A stretch of DNA of 64,000 nucleotides from Mesaphorura yosii (GCA_009869945.1 WIXG01000017.1:248001-312000); one strand, 5' to 3'; shown: positions 49,901 to 62,470, counted from the first letter of the stretch. Notes: generated by a model not told the origin, from the letters alone. Translations and numbers: made by a program.

Positions 49901-50766
49901 CGTAGATACTTAAATGTGAACAAATTCTACGTGACTACCTGATTTTGTAGGATTGTATCCATAACATCATCCTGAACATTGTAAGTCGGAAGGTTTTGAC
50001 GGAATTCCATCATCTTACGATCATGCCTGGTGTCTTTACGTAATTGCAATTCTTCCCAAAGGGTTTCATCAAGCCGTTGTTTACGAAAATTCTCAACTGG
50101 GATGGGTCCCTTGTAATTCTTTTCCAAATCGTTGAACGATCCTGGATCAAATAGTAATCCGGAAGGTTCGTGATTCAGATCAGGTGGACTGGGCATGCCA
50201 TCCTCTTCTTTGCACGCAGCAAGCCGATTATCGCGTACATTTCTTAAGTAGTTGGCCTGAAATTTCGTTGACTGAGGATTGTTCAGATTGTCACGCGAGG
50301 CTAAAGATTCAAGTTGGTCAAGTAGTTTCTGGATGTTAGCACGGCGGTGAGGAGTTAAGACGATTCTCATTTTCTAGGATGATATTGTGAAGTTAGAATA
50401 AGCATTGGTTCATGTGAAGGGAATTTAACAAAGCGCTTGACTTACCGTTTGGTTATCAGCAGTAAGAAACATCTCAGTTTTCGACTTCTGAGTCCTTGCC
50501 TTCGCCAAGTTCTTGTTCTTGTACCATATTCCAATGTCTCTCCCCTTCAAGTGGGGTGGAGGACGTTGACAAGGACCTGTACCACCTGGAGACCGCATCA
50601 TGGATGAATGTGTTGCCAATTGTTCTTCTGCTACCCGCTCTGGGTCGTCAGGGGCAAGCTCCGCGTACTTCGGTCGTCTGTCCCTGGTTTGCTGTGACAT
50701 TCTTGACTTTATTATGCTTCCGTGAAGGCGACCGCCGCCACCTTTATGGGAACGACGCGAACTCAT
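46982..50766 (-). CDS. DHX36: DEAH/RHA helicase DHX36 (RHAU)
   Basis: Exons: 50446-50766, 49939-50373, 48860-49880, 48412-48789, 48141-48337, 47842-48070, 47442-47773, 47278-47375 and 46982-47219; 1082 residues (human 1008). It unwinds G-quadruplex DNA and RNA with ATP. The N-terminus has a Gly-rich start and the RHAU-specific motif HLKGRDIGIWYKNKN (about 72-86), the G-quadruplex-binding helix that marks DHX36. Helicase motifs: I GETGSGKT (about 258-265), II DEVH (about 363; DEIH in vertebrates), III SAT, VI QRRGRAGR. Winged-helix/ratchet (LPMDPQSGRMILMGAIFSCC) and OB-fold parts follow, then an acidic, Arg/Gly-rich tail. The ATG at 50766 has A at -3; an upstream in-frame ATG at 50838 has a poor context. 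Confidence 0.93.
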
Positions 50767-53112
50767 TATCAATTTTGTGATAGTGATAAGTAATGTATCT
50801 TGCGAGATATTCACTGGGAATAATTTGGACAATAACATTCAAGTAACCGCAGTCCCTAACTAACTTAAAAACTGCGATTCAGATATGAATTTTGCGAATT
50901 TATCCTAAATATGTTAATAATTCTTGGAACACATAAAATCACCTTGGAAAATTCGAATTCACTGAAAGCAAGCGATACGCGCACACGTTGTGTGGAGTTT
51001 AAAATTACAGTTTTCTTTGTCCAACTAGTCAATAGCTTCCTATTGGGATTTTGGGATTAATGTCGTCCTTCTACAGCCCATCAATGGTAGTTACTCCTTT
51101 CCTAACTTTCCTTTCCGATGTTTGCTGATTTTGCTGTTAATCTTAACGTGTTTGGTGTCCAATTTCGATGTTCAGTTGAGCAGTGACAATGAATATCCAA
51201 TTTCCATTGAGATCGGTTCGGATTCTGAGCACTGAATCGGAAAATTGATGATATTGGAATGGAAACGCAAACTTCCAAAACTGCATGTGCTCTGGCTCTG
51301 GTTCTTACATCCCATAAAAACCGTACTAACTGATCTTAACAGCAGCAGCCAGCTCGTCGTCGTCGAAACTCTGAAATTACATGGGCAAACGTTTTTGCCA
51401 ACGAAAAATGCTTTTGTCACGAGTCATAAGAAGAACGCTTTTTGTGGAGTGCAATTAACGCGACAAAATTGTAACTTCGCTCTTTCATTTCATAATTGAC
51501 CGGGACTCCTTCGCCTCTTCGCTTGTGATACTTCAAAACTTGTCGGAGAATTTCTAAGTGGAGCTGTGGCCTGTAACATGATTAACAGACCGCTCCCGAA
51601 TTCTAAGAATAATTTCAATAAATTCAATTCTGTTCTTTGGGAATAAACGCAATAAAAGGTCAATGAGCGATCATATTTAATTGTAACTATTTTAGCCGCA
51701 GATTTCACAGTAAATGAGATCACCATGCTTTCATCGACTGGAAGATGAAAGCATGCAGCGCGTGGATCTTTCATCATTCTGTAAATAATAAATAACTGAC
51801 GCAACCTAGTCACTGATTGCTGTTTCGCATTTGCAACTGCGTACAGCCTGGCACACGTTTGGGTTTGGGTCCATTTGTCCATGTGACTTGGTGTTGCATC
51901 CCACAACCCGCAATGCCAATGCCAATGCTAGATTGAATGAATTCAAAGTAAACAACTTGTTATCGAAATCACAATTGTTTACTGTCGAAAATTTCCAGCG
52001 GGCGGGCGCGGGTGGCAAAAACAAATTAAAAAATTACACGCTGCTGGTTATGTATTTTCTGAATTCTGAGTTCTTGCAAATGAGTAACAACATATATTGT
52101 TTTATTGTTACAACGAAGAACGAATGGCAAAATCTGATGTACCAGGAAGTCGGATCAGTTAATCATCATGCAATGATGTAATTATACTCCCATGCCATGA
52201 TCAATTTCTAACTGTTGGCAGCTATTTTCGCTCCAAAATCCAAGCACACGGAAAACGTACAGGAAGCCACGTTTCGTCTTTGCATTGACCTTTGCCATTT
52301 ACGTACATCGTACGTCGTACGTTGCCAGTCGTTGGGAAGTTTCACCCTTGACAATGAACTTAAAATTTCTACGTGTATTAACTTAATCTCGAATCCGTGT
52401 GCTTTGTAGCCTGTGCTTTTGTTCCCAAATCGCCAAATCCGTCCGACTTAATTCCGTTACGCGTTTAGCGGATTTGCAATCACGTTTTCAGCTGCCTGGC
52501 TTTGGCTTTAGGTTTTTGCTCCCTGCCAACTGGAAAAGTGGACTCCAATCCCCATAAAGCCATAAATCCATTCAGCCGCTGCGCTGTGTCGATCTACGCT
52601 TCGCATTTGCAGTTGGTAAATTGAATTTCGTCATTGAACTTGAACCCAGTCGCTGCTTGTATGTGAATATGAGTATTAGTAGCAAAGCTCGCAATTGCGG
52701 CAGATGAGAGCGCGTTCATAAATCACTTTTATGGCACTTGAGTCATGAGTCGATCCGTGCGTGCGTAATTGGGGCCGGATCATTTCATTATCCACTCTGA
52801 ATTGGAAATCACATATTGATGAGCTGACTGACAGGCTGAATTCCGGCTGATGAACGTTAATCGGCGATGATTCGGAGAATTCGTGCCATCGCGTCGTACG
52901 CGCAAAAGGCAAAAGCGAAAACACCGCCATCCGCGACACAAAATTAATACTTTAATCACTGGCTGACACAGGAGAAGTGTAAAGCAAACATTTTTCAACG
53001 GGATTAATGACTGATGACGAACGAGATGCGAATAGTGAAATGGCCCCTGCTGCCTAGTTTGATCATGATTCGCCGTCGTCATCGGAATTTGAGCCTGACT
53101 GGCCCGGAGTTC
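50767..53112. other. Intergenic DNA
   Basis: 2.3 kb with no recognisable gene. Frames of up to 138 codons are compositionally ordinary and lack start, splice or domain support. The left end must hold the DHX36 promoter. Confidence 0.55.
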
Positions 53113-53119
53113 TATAAAA
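53113..53119 (+). promoter_or_regulatory. TATA box of the large peritrophin gene
   Basis: TATAAAA lies 90 bases before the ATG, with a plausible start near 53145-53155. This fits a TATA-driven, tissue- or moult-regulated secreted-protein gene. Confidence 0.65.
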
Positions 53120-53202
53120 TCATGGCGACCTGCCCTTTCCAAGCCCAATTCTGAGTTGTCACCTAACCAGAGTAAAAGTAATTGTGAGTACAAATCAGAA
53201 AC

Positions 53203-56038
53203 ATGGAACGTGTAACTAGGCTCTCTTTCTGGCTGTGTTTGGTTACCGTTTTGGTATCACTCACAAATTCAGAACGAGTTATCGAATTCAATACACAAGG
53301 TACGTACGCCTAATCCGCTCCGCACGCGCACGCTGCGAGATTTGAGATTTTGATGGTTTCCTACCGATTTCCTAATCATGACACTTCTTTTCTTTCCCAC
53401 AGATTTCACTTGCCTGGATCGTCCCAATGGCATCTATCCAAATCCGAGCGACTGCTCGACATTCTACAAGTGCGTTTCAGAGCTAGAGTACTTGTACGAT
53501 TGTCCAGTCCCCACATTGTTCGATGGGAAGCTCCTAGTCTGTGTGCACCCAGAAGACGCCCAGTGTTTCACTGGAGGAGATCCCGTTCCAGAGCCCGAGC
53601 CTGAGCCCGAGCCCGAGCCTGAGCCCGAGCCTGAGCCCGAGCCAGAACCTGAACCTGAGCCAGAACCTGAACCTGAGCCAGAACCTGAACCTGAGCCAGA
53701 ACCTGAACCCGAGCCCGAGCCCGAGCCCGAACCAGAACCCGAAAGACCAACTACAACTCGCCGGCCACGACCAACCACAACTCGCAGGCCGAGACCGACA
53801 ACAACTCAACGACCAAGACCAACGACAACCACGACTGAGGCGCCCATCGCCGACTTCAGTTGTGACGGAAGGGAAGAGGGAAAATACCCCAACCCAGTCG
53901 ACTGCGGATCGTTCTACTACTGCGTGGACGGACACCCAGGTCCATACCTGGAGCACTGCGCTGCGGGAGGAATTGTCTACAATCCGGAGACTGAACAGTG
54001 CGACTGGCCAGAAAATGTTCCAGGCTGCGGAGGAGACACAGAACCAGAGCCTGAGCCAGAGCCAGAGCCAGAGCCCGAGCCAGAGCCAGAGCCTGAGCCA
54101 GAACCAGAGCCAGAACCTACAACGACTCGTCGACCAAGACCAACGACAACTCGTCGTCCACGACCAACGACGACTCGCAGACCACGCCCAACAACCACAA
54201 CCGAGGAACCAACAACCACGACGGAAGTTGCAACAACAACTCGCAGACCGCGCCCAACGACGACTCGCAGACCGCGCCCAACAACCACGACGGAAGCACC
54301 AGGTGAGGGTGACTTTGACTGCGGTGGAAAGCCTTCCGGAATTTATCCAAACCCAGTCGACTGCCACACCTTCTACTACTGTGTGGACGGCCATCCAGAT
54401 CCGTATTTGACTGACTGCCCAGACGACCTCGTCTTCAACCCGGAGCTTAGCGTGTGTGACTGGCCAGAAAATGTTCCAGGCTGCGGTGGAACCCCACCAA
54501 CCACGGCAAGACCAACACGCCCACCACGCCCAACAACTACAGCACGCCCAACTCGTCCACCAACCACGGCGAGACCAACTCGTCCTCCAACGACAAGACC
54601 ACCACGTCCAACAAGACCAACTCGTCCACCAACTCGCCCTCCAACCACAGCAAGGCCGACACACCCAACTCGTCCACCAACGACAAGGCCACCGCGTCCA
54701 ACTCGCCCGACAAGACCAACTACTGAAGCTCCCGAAGAGCCAGAGGAGCCAACAACAGAGGCACCAGTAGAGGAGACAGAAGCACCGCCAGAGGAGACTG
54801 AAGCGCCACCAGAGGAAACCGAAGCACCACCAGAGGAGACTGAAGCGCCACCAGAGGAAACCGAAGCACCACCAGAGGAAACCGAAGCACCACCAGAGGA
54901 AACCGAAGCACCACCAGAGGAGACTGAGGCTCCTGAGGAACCAACTGAACGACCAACCACAACTAAACGTCCACGCCCGACACTCCCGACTTTCCCACCA
55001 TGGCCGACTTTCCCGACGTTCCCTCCATGGCCGACTCTCCCAACTCGTCCACCCAAGCCAACGACGACCGAGGCGACCACCACAACTGAAGAGGCAACCA
55101 CGACTAAACGCCCACGACCAACGTTCCCGACTTTCCCACCATGGCCAACTTTCCCGACGTTCCCTCCATGGCCGACTCTCCCAACTCGTCCACCCAGGCC
55201 AACGACGACCGAGGCGACCACCACAACTGAGGAGGCAACAACCACTCGCCGCCCCCGCCCGACAACAACACGTCGTCCACGCCCAAGCACGACCACCACC
55301 ACAACTGAGGCTCCATCAAAACCATTCGACTGCGATGGCAAGCCAGCGGGAGAGTACCCCAACCCAACTGACTGTACCTCCTTCTACTACTGCGTTGATG
55401 GACATCCGGGCCCAATCTTGACTCCTTGCCCAGCCGGTCTCTTCTTCAACCCCGACTTGCTCGTCTGCGATTGGCCACAAAACGTGCCATCCTGCAATAA
55501 CCCGACTACCACACAGGCGCCGACCACCACCACCCAGGCACCACCGCAGAAGTTCAACTGCGACGACAAACCAGAAGGTCTTTACCCGAACCCGCTCAGC
55601 TGCTTCTCGTTCTACTACTGCGTAGATGGACACGAAAACCCGTACTTGTTTGACTGCCCCGCGGACGGAGCCACGGTTTACAACCCTGAGACGCAACAGT
55701 GTGACTGGCCAGAGAATGTTCCAGGCTGCGGCGCCCCAGCACCAAGCACCAGCCGACCAACTCGTCCACCAAGGCCAACTCGTCCACCAAGACCAACTCG
55801 CCCCTCAACCACCACTCAGGCTCCACCAGAGGAGTTCTCTTGCAACGGGCGCCCAGAAGGCCAGTACCCCAACCCGGCCGACTGCACGACGTTCTACTAC
55901 TGCGTGGACGGACACCCCGCCCCCTACCTGGAGAACTGCGCGGCTGAAGGCGCGACCTTCTACAATCCAGACACCTACCGCTGCGACTACCCACAGAACG
56001 TTCCATCCTGCGGCGAGAGCGCCAAAACTCGTCTTTAA
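53203..56038 (+). CDS. Large mucin-like peritrophin with six chitin-binding domains
   Basis: Exons 53203-53299 and 53403-56038 encode 910 residues. Exon 1 is a signal peptide ([17 protein letters not shown]), joined in phase 1. Six type-2 chitin-binding (peritrophin-A) domains, each with the six-Cys pattern and YPNPxDCxxFYYC, lie near residues 34-87, 182-240, 335-393, 672-730, 749-808 and 843-903. The first is the most divergent. Between them are Pro-rich linkers: Glu-Pro dipeptide runs, TTTRRPRP repeats (Thr-rich, likely O-glycosylated), PPEETEA repeats and PTFPPWP modules. Such proteins cross-link chitin in the gut peritrophic matrix or cuticle. The acidic and Thr-rich linkers suggest a hydrated, mucin-like spacer. 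AATAAA is at 56212-56217. Very long antisense frames here are by-products of the repeats. Confidence 0.93.
53591..53740 (+). repeat. Glu-Pro coding hexanucleotide repeat, first block
   Basis: Twenty-five GAR-CCN units (GAGCCC, GAGCCT, GAACCT and so on) encode an uninterrupted (Glu-Pro) run. A second block of 13 units lies at 54041-54118. Third-base variation among units shows it is not a fresh slippage product. Confidence 0.9.
54785..54931 (+). repeat. Seven 21-bp tandem units coding PPEETEA
   Basis: Seven 21-base units encode PPEETEA and differ only at silent positions such as ACT/ACC and GCG/GCA. It is an in-frame minisatellite in the peritrophin linker and probably varies in copy number between individuals. 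Confidence 0.85.
54956..55237 (+). repeat. Tandem duplication of a 141-bp linker module
   Basis: Two adjacent 47-residue modules (54956-55096 and 55097-55237) start TTTKRPRPT, continue with PTFPPWP units and end [10 protein letters not shown]. They differ at a few positions, for example Leu/Phe after PRPT and Lys/Arg near the end. A recent in-frame duplication. Confidence 0.85.
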
Positions 56039-57302
56039 TTCCTGGCAGATTCCTGATTGAGAGCTTCGAAACACCGAAACGGGTGCCATTGATATTGATT
56101 TAATGATTGTGTTGTGATTGTGATTACATGTTCTAATGACATTTCAGATTAAAATCAGAAGATTTGAAAGCATAAGTAAAAGTCGTACCAGACCATCGTT
56201 ACGAGTTTTGTAATAAATAGCCTGATTTTGTATTGATTTCGTAATTCTGATAAAATCCTTTCAATTGTCCTTCTCAAGGATCTTTCCTTCTTCTTTCCGA
56301 TTCTCCTTCGCCAATTCATCAACCTTCATGCCCTGGTTTTTTGTAATCCTCGGCGTGTGGCGCGGCTCCAGAGTCAGGCGCAGCGCAGTCTCTGCCTGGG
56401 ATCTTTTAAGCCCTTGACAAGCCGTGGGGAACTTCCATTCATAATTCGTTCAATCCGCAGCGGACAGGCTTAGCATACTAAGCAAGTAGGATTCAGAATT
56501 TCGGAATTGCGTCATTTCCATTATTTTTTTCGGATTACGGAAAACACCATAAATTAAATTATCACTAAGCTTAAACACAAGGCAAAGGATTTGCCCGATT
56601 TGGGGTTTGATAGGTAACGAAATGCAGGTAGCAGGCCCAGCGAACTTATCTCCGAGTTAATGCACATGATACGCAGATAGACGAATTATTTATTATATCA
56701 CAGTAAAATGTGAAGCACGGTTGATTTAAACTTCAACTCTGATCGGACATGACATAACTGATAAGAGCCGTGTGGCTTGTGTTTTAACTTAACGTCTCCT
56801 CAAAAAAAGACTGTAGGAACACAAAATCCGGTCGGAACAATGAAAAGCATGCTTGACAAATGAATCATGTGCGCCTGTTCCGATGAAAAGGTGCTTAATT
56901 AGTTAATTAATGCCCTAGCCTTTCCGAAATGAAGTCTAAGCAATCAGGAATGAATGCACTGATGCCATAAACTTTGCTCTTTCATTCACCTACCACCGAT
57001 CAAAGCCAAAGCCAAAGCTACTGTGTGTAGTTTCAGAAATACCTTCCTGCAGCACACGACGCGAAAGTTATGTAAAGGACAAGGAGTTAACTGCAATTCA
57101 GCCATTATCAGTTGATATCTGTGAAGATCTCAGGTCAATAAAGACATAAACCCAATCATACCAGTGGCACTACGTAATTTATGTGAAATGCCAAAGGCGG
57201 TGCGATTAAATTAAAATTCTACATGAAAGCGATGCATTTCAATTCAGAGAATTCCTTCGGAGCTCAAACAACGCCAGGCTCCAGCAATTGCTGATCATCA
57301 CG
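56039..57302. other. Intergenic DNA between the two peritrophin genes
   Basis: The large peritrophin 3' UTR ends after AATAAA at 56212-56217. The remainder is AT-rich with no frame, repeat or RNA gene that I can support. No clear TATA box precedes the small gene. Confidence 0.6.
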
Positions 57303-57814
57303 ATGATTTGCAGGTCGGTGCTGTTTGTGGCCATTTTGGTGGTGCAGTCATGGACGATGGAAACCTGCAGCGCAAAAGATCTCGGCCTGAGTCGACTGCT
57401 TGGGACACAAGGTGAGTTTTTAAAAAAATATGAGTGTTAGTTGATAATGGCACCAGCTATCCATCAGGAGTCGGTGAGCCCAAAAGTGATTTTAACTGCT
57501 ACGACCACTACGGACATGGCTACGTAGGTGACATTCCGCATCCGTCCGACTGCAGACACTACTTGTCGTGCTCCCTGAACTTTGATGGTGTCTCGGTTCC
57601 ATCCGTCATGCCCTGCAACGAAAATCTCCAATTCCATCTCGAGACGTGCCGTTGTGAATGGCCGGATGCTTCCAAATGCTTCCAGGCTGGGCATGACTAC
57701 TACGAGAGCAGTAAGTGCTTCAGGAATAGACGCTATTGTTAGAAAACGCAGAAATCCTTATTCATGTCGCCTTTCTTTACAGATCGACTCAGATGTGCAG
57801 AGAAAGCTGACTGA
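57303..57814 (+). CDS. Small secreted protein with one chitin-binding domain
   Basis: Exons 57303-57411, 57441-57710 and 57783-57814 encode 136 residues. A signal peptide (SVLFVAILVVQSW) precedes one divergent peritrophin-A-like domain: FNCYDHYGHGYVGDIPHPSDC, then HYLSCSLNF, PCNENLQFH and CRCEW. The Cys spacing and the HPSDCxxYLSC core match the family. Intron 1 is only 29 bp by this model, below the usual minimum; an alternative is that exon 1 reads further or another acceptor is used. The first exon again joins in phase 1 after a signal peptide, as in the large peritrophin 1.3 kb upstream. AATAAA is at 57931-57936. Likely role: cuticle or gut chitin binding. Confidence 0.65.
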
Positions 57815-58329
57815 TGATGCTGGAATCGTGAACAAATTGGCCCTTCACTAAAATTTGCATGCATTCGTGAAGCGTTTATCGAATTAATTAGGAATTGGCT
57901 CATTTGTTGCAAGTTCTGTACGATTATTCGAATAAATCTGATCTTGTCGCATCTTTCTTTGTACTTGCGTTCGTGTGTTCATACTCTGCTTGTAGATGAA
58001 CTCACGCCATCTCCGCTCGGGTTGACAATCTCCCTGCAAGTACGAATGTACGATATCAGTGGCATTTGAGCATTTATACACAAGAGCTACAAACACAGTC
58101 GGGTTTCAGTTGACTGGAGATTTTTTGAATCCATATTTAATTTTTGACCATTTGCCCAATTAATTTGTGGCTAAAAGTTTTTGGAAGTTAATTGGCACTG
58201 CGCATTAAGGCTGCGAACTGTGTATCAAGAAGCGGTACCAGTTCCATTTCATCAGTGGCATTGAGAGGTTGTGTTGATCTGAGCTTTCGACCGACGATTC
58301 TGACCAGTTTGCTGATTTGACAAGTGGCA
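57815..58329. other. Intergenic DNA, Spt5 promoter side
   Basis: Contains the AATAAA of the small peritrophin gene (57931-57936) and the promoter and leader of Spt5. No TATA box is obvious near the Spt5 start, as expected for a housekeeping gene. Confidence 0.55.
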
Positions 58330-61300
58330 ATGTCTGATAGCGGCGAAGATGAGCGCGCGAGCGATAGGGACGAGGAGGACGAGGTAAGTGGCATAGACTG
58401 GGTTCTGGTGTCTGAAAACCGCCAATCCTAATCCGGCGTTGTTAATGGCAGGAGTACACCTCCGAATCCTCGGAAGAGGAACGTCGTCCAGCCAAGAAGA
58501 AGAAGCGGAGTGGAGTCGGTGATTTCATCTTAGAAGAAGCTGAGGTTGATGATGATATTGAGTCGGAGGAGGAAGAGGAAGAAGGATTTCGAGATTATGT
58601 TGCGCATGATGCCGGAGAAGATGGACCGACTGCCAGAGAAATTGAATCCGGTCTGCGAAGACATACAATGTGGGAGTAAGTTGACTGCAATGAACATTGT
58701 GGCGTTCAAAACCTAGCCCCATTCTTCCAAGATATATATATGTGATTCGTTTTTCTGTCTAGTTCCCAGAAAGAAGAAGAGCTCGAAGAGTACCTTCGCA
58801 AGAAGTACGCAGATGATTCAGTGGCAGCACGGCACTTTGGTGACGGCAATGAAGATATGTCCGATGAAATCACACAGCAGACGCTGCTGCCTGGAATTAA
58901 GTAAATGGCAATAACCCATTTCCCAAACATCGTCAGTTTATCCTCGAATGTTTTTCTCAGAGATCCTTCGCTATGGATGGTCAAGTGTAGACTTGGCGAA
59001 GAAAAATCGACAGTCCTTCAGTTGATGAGAAAATGTATTGCCTTCAGTAATAACAACGATCCTCTACAAATCAAGTCGGTCATCGCACCAGAAGGAATTA
59101 AAGGATACATTTACATTGAGGCGTTTAAACAGACTCACGTGAAGCAGGTTGGTGATGTGATATTCGATCGCGTCAAGTGCCGACGCCCGACCGCGATCTA
59201 ACGCAATAAATTCATGAATCCATGACATGATGCAGGCAATTGAAGGAATTGGAAGCCTAAGAATGGGAGTCTACAAGCAGCAAATGGTTCCCATCACGGA
59301 GATGACCGATGTTTTAAGGGTTGCGAAGGAGCAAACTGGTTTGAAACCTAAGCAGTGGGTCAGATTGAAGAGAGGCATCTTCAAAGATGACATTGCCCAA
59401 GTGGACTACGTCGATTTGGCACAAAACCAATGTCATTTGAAGTTACTGCCACGAATCGATTACACTCGTATGCGTGGAGCACTCAGAGATTCTAAAGCGG
59501 TAAGCACGTACCACGTCAATGAGAAGGAACCGTCAAAGCATCAAACAAGTTGCTAATACCTAGGACGCGGAGAACAAGCGGAAGAAGAAACGCCGACCAC
59601 CAGCAAAGCCCTTCGATCCCGAGGCTATCAAACTCATCGGCGGCGATATTACTTCAGATGGCGACTTTTCGTTGTTCGAGGGAAATCGCTATTCTCACAA
59701 AGGATTTCTCTACAAAACTTTCCCAATCAATGCGCTGTTGACTGACGGAGTAACGCCAACTTTGGCGGAGTTGGAGAAATTCGGAGAAGTGCCGGTTGAA
59801 GGTTTGGAATTGGACGTGCAAGCGAAGGCAGATGAACGCCATAATTTTGCTACTGGAGACAATGTACAAGTGTGTGAAGGAGAGTTGACGAATCTGGAGG
59901 GAAAGGTTCTCGCCATCGACGGAAATAAAATTACTATTCAGCCGAAGCATGAAGATCTCAAGGTGACTGACACTGACTTTAATTTTCGGTTCCAAAATAT
60001 CGCGTGCTAACTTTACTTCTCTCTTGGGCTCGGGCAGGATCCACTGGATTTTCAAGCTTCTGAGCTGCGCAAGGCATTTCGTCAAGGCGATCATGTTCGT
60101 GTCATTGGAGGAAAGTACGAGGGCGATACTGGGCTCATTGTCAGAGTTCAAGAGCATTGTGTGTTTCTGTTTTCTGATTTAACCATGCACGAGTTGAAGG
60201 TCCTGCCCAAGGACTTGCAGCTCTGCTCAGACATGGCAAGTGGGGTTGACTCCATGGGACACTTTCAGTGGGGAGACCTTGTTCAATTAGAGTAAGTACC
60301 CTTTTAGAAAAGTAGCAATTCAGCAGTCAGTAGATGTAGACACATTTGTCATTTCCTTGTTTAGTTCACAGACTGTGGGCGTCATTGTCAGACTAGAGAA
60401 AGAATTATTTCACGTGCTGTCAATGCACGATAAAGTTGTGACCGTGAAGCCCCAAGCAATTCAGCCGAAGAAGGAGTCACGTTACGTTATGGGAATTGAC
60501 TCAAAGGGAAACACAATTCAGAAGAAAGACATTGTATGTATTGTTGATGGTCCTTCGCCTGTCAGACAAGGAGAAGTTCGTCACATTTACAGGAATTTCC
60601 TGTTCCTGTACTCAAGAATGTGTTTGGAAAATGGTGGTATATTCGTGTCAAAGTCCAAGTATGTTGAGTTGGCTGGTGGAAACCTCAACAAGCCTCTCTC
60701 TGCTGGGAACAGCATCACTGCTGGATTTATGAGCCCGAGGCTCGCGTCTCCGATGCACCCAAGTTCTGGCTCCGGTGGCGGTGGAGGCGTAGGAACTCCT
60801 GGCGGAAGTACAGGATGTGAGTTTTATTAAATTTTAAGCGTTCTATCACTTTGATTCTAACGTTAATTTTACTCTGTTCTTCTCCAGCTCAAAATATTCT
60901 CTCAGCGACAAGACAACAGTCTTTCGCGTCACATGGAAGAAATCGCAGCCTGATTGGACAAACGATTAAAATTACGCAAGGCCATTACAAAGGAAGCATT
61001 GGCATCGTCAAAGATGCTACTGAAACAACGGCGAGAGTTGAGCTTCATTCCAGTTGTCAAACCATCAGTGTCGACACGTCGAGAATTCAAGTTATTGGCG
61101 GACCCAGTGGGAAAACTGGAAATATTACAACCTACTCACGAACTCCGAGCTACAACGCCAATGCAACACCAATGTACAGGAACGTTGATGGATCGGGTGG
61201 CAGAACGCCGATGCAAGATGGTAATTCTTTATTTTCTTTTAACTGCCGCTGTACGTTGACTTACCGGTTTGGTTTGTGTTTTCGTTTTCGCCAGGCTCAC

Positions 61301-62316
61301 GCACTCCGCATTATGGTGGATCTCAGACGCCCATGCAAGACGGGTCACGCACTCCAGCCTGGGATCCGTCTGCAACCCAAACGCCGAGGCACGAAGAGGA
61401 CCAGTCGTACTTCGACCAGTCCTATCAACCTGCCACTCCAGGAGGATATTCCGCCGCTCCCTACACTCCACAGGTATTTGAATTAGATCGAGCATTAACG
61501 TTTACATTCACGATTCACACGTGAAGACTTCGTGCTAACAGTTGAAATCTGTACGTGCAGACTCCTGGCGCTGGTTATGGCTCGGATCACACTTTCTCAC
61601 CGTTTCAACCGTCACCATTTAATCATCCAACTCCAAGTCCGCTAGGATACCTTGATCAAAGTCCTGGCATGGGAGGCTACCAAGTTACGCCGAGCCCTGG
61701 ATACAGTCAAAGCCCGATTGTGTATGGCCAGAGTCCTTTGACACCAAGCGGAACTAATTTCAACCCACAGACTCCTGGTGCAGGTAAAAGTAGCAACCCG
61801 CATCCTGTTTTACATGAGGGTTTATCTTTATAAATACTGTACGTTTAACCTTTTGCATTTAGGATTAGAATCCTACACACAAGGACACGAACTCACAACT
61901 GGAATTGTGGTCCGCGTAAAAGAATCGCATCAAGACACAAGTTTCCGAAGACAGATCGGTGTGATTCGGAATGTTGGGGTACGGAATGGCTATCGTAATG
62001 AATCGGAGATGATTGACGGAACACCTTCCTGCGTACTAATTACTAATGAAATGCTCTTCTTTTCTTGCAGCTTGGTTCCTGTGCCGTATTCCTCATGCAA
62101 GAAGAACGTACCGTCAACATTCCAACGGAGTACTTGTCTATCGAATTGCCAGGAAGTGGAGATCGGTGCAAGTTTATTTTCGGAGAGTTCAGGGAGCAGA
62201 CCGGAACTGTCGAGTCGATCGACCGAAACGACGCGGTCGTGCAAATGGACGGTGGCCACGGGACTGACATCAAATTTTGTCCGCTGGGGCATTTGGCGAA
62301 GTTGGCTGACGACTAA
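58330..62316 (+). CDS. SUPT5H: Transcription elongation factor Spt5
   Basis: Exons: 58330-58383, 58452-58675, 58763-58900, 58961-59147, 59236-59499, 59564-59962, 60038-60291, 60365-60816, 60888-61220, 61295-61473, 61561-61783, 61863-61978 and 62071-62316; 1022 residues (human 1087). With Spt4 it forms DSIF, which binds RNA polymerase II and controls pausing and processivity. The first about 150 residues are acidic. The NGN domain ([14 protein letters not shown] ... [13 protein letters not shown]) binds Spt4 and the polymerase clamp. KOW domains follow ([45 protein letters not shown], last one near the C-terminus). Between the last KOWs lies the C-terminal repeat region with SRTPxxxG and TPxxxxSP units, P-TEFb targets. 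Intron 4 uses the unusual donor GTTGGT. The 3' end converges on DPH1 with 154 bases between stops. Confidence 0.96.
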
Positions 62317-62470
62317 GCGTCAGTATTGTAAAATTCATGAAATATGTGTACATTTTAAAATTGCGTACGTCATACATTTGCATTAAGCATTTTAATCAAT
62401 TACATTTTATTCAGGTTCCAGATACAATATTTATTGATCTAACACGTAGCTCCATTAAAGTATTGAAATC

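Noticed and set aside
53534-54664. 376-codon antisense frame over the peritrophin gene
   Set aside because: By-product of repeat composition; the sense strand encodes a clear protein with domains and a signal peptide.
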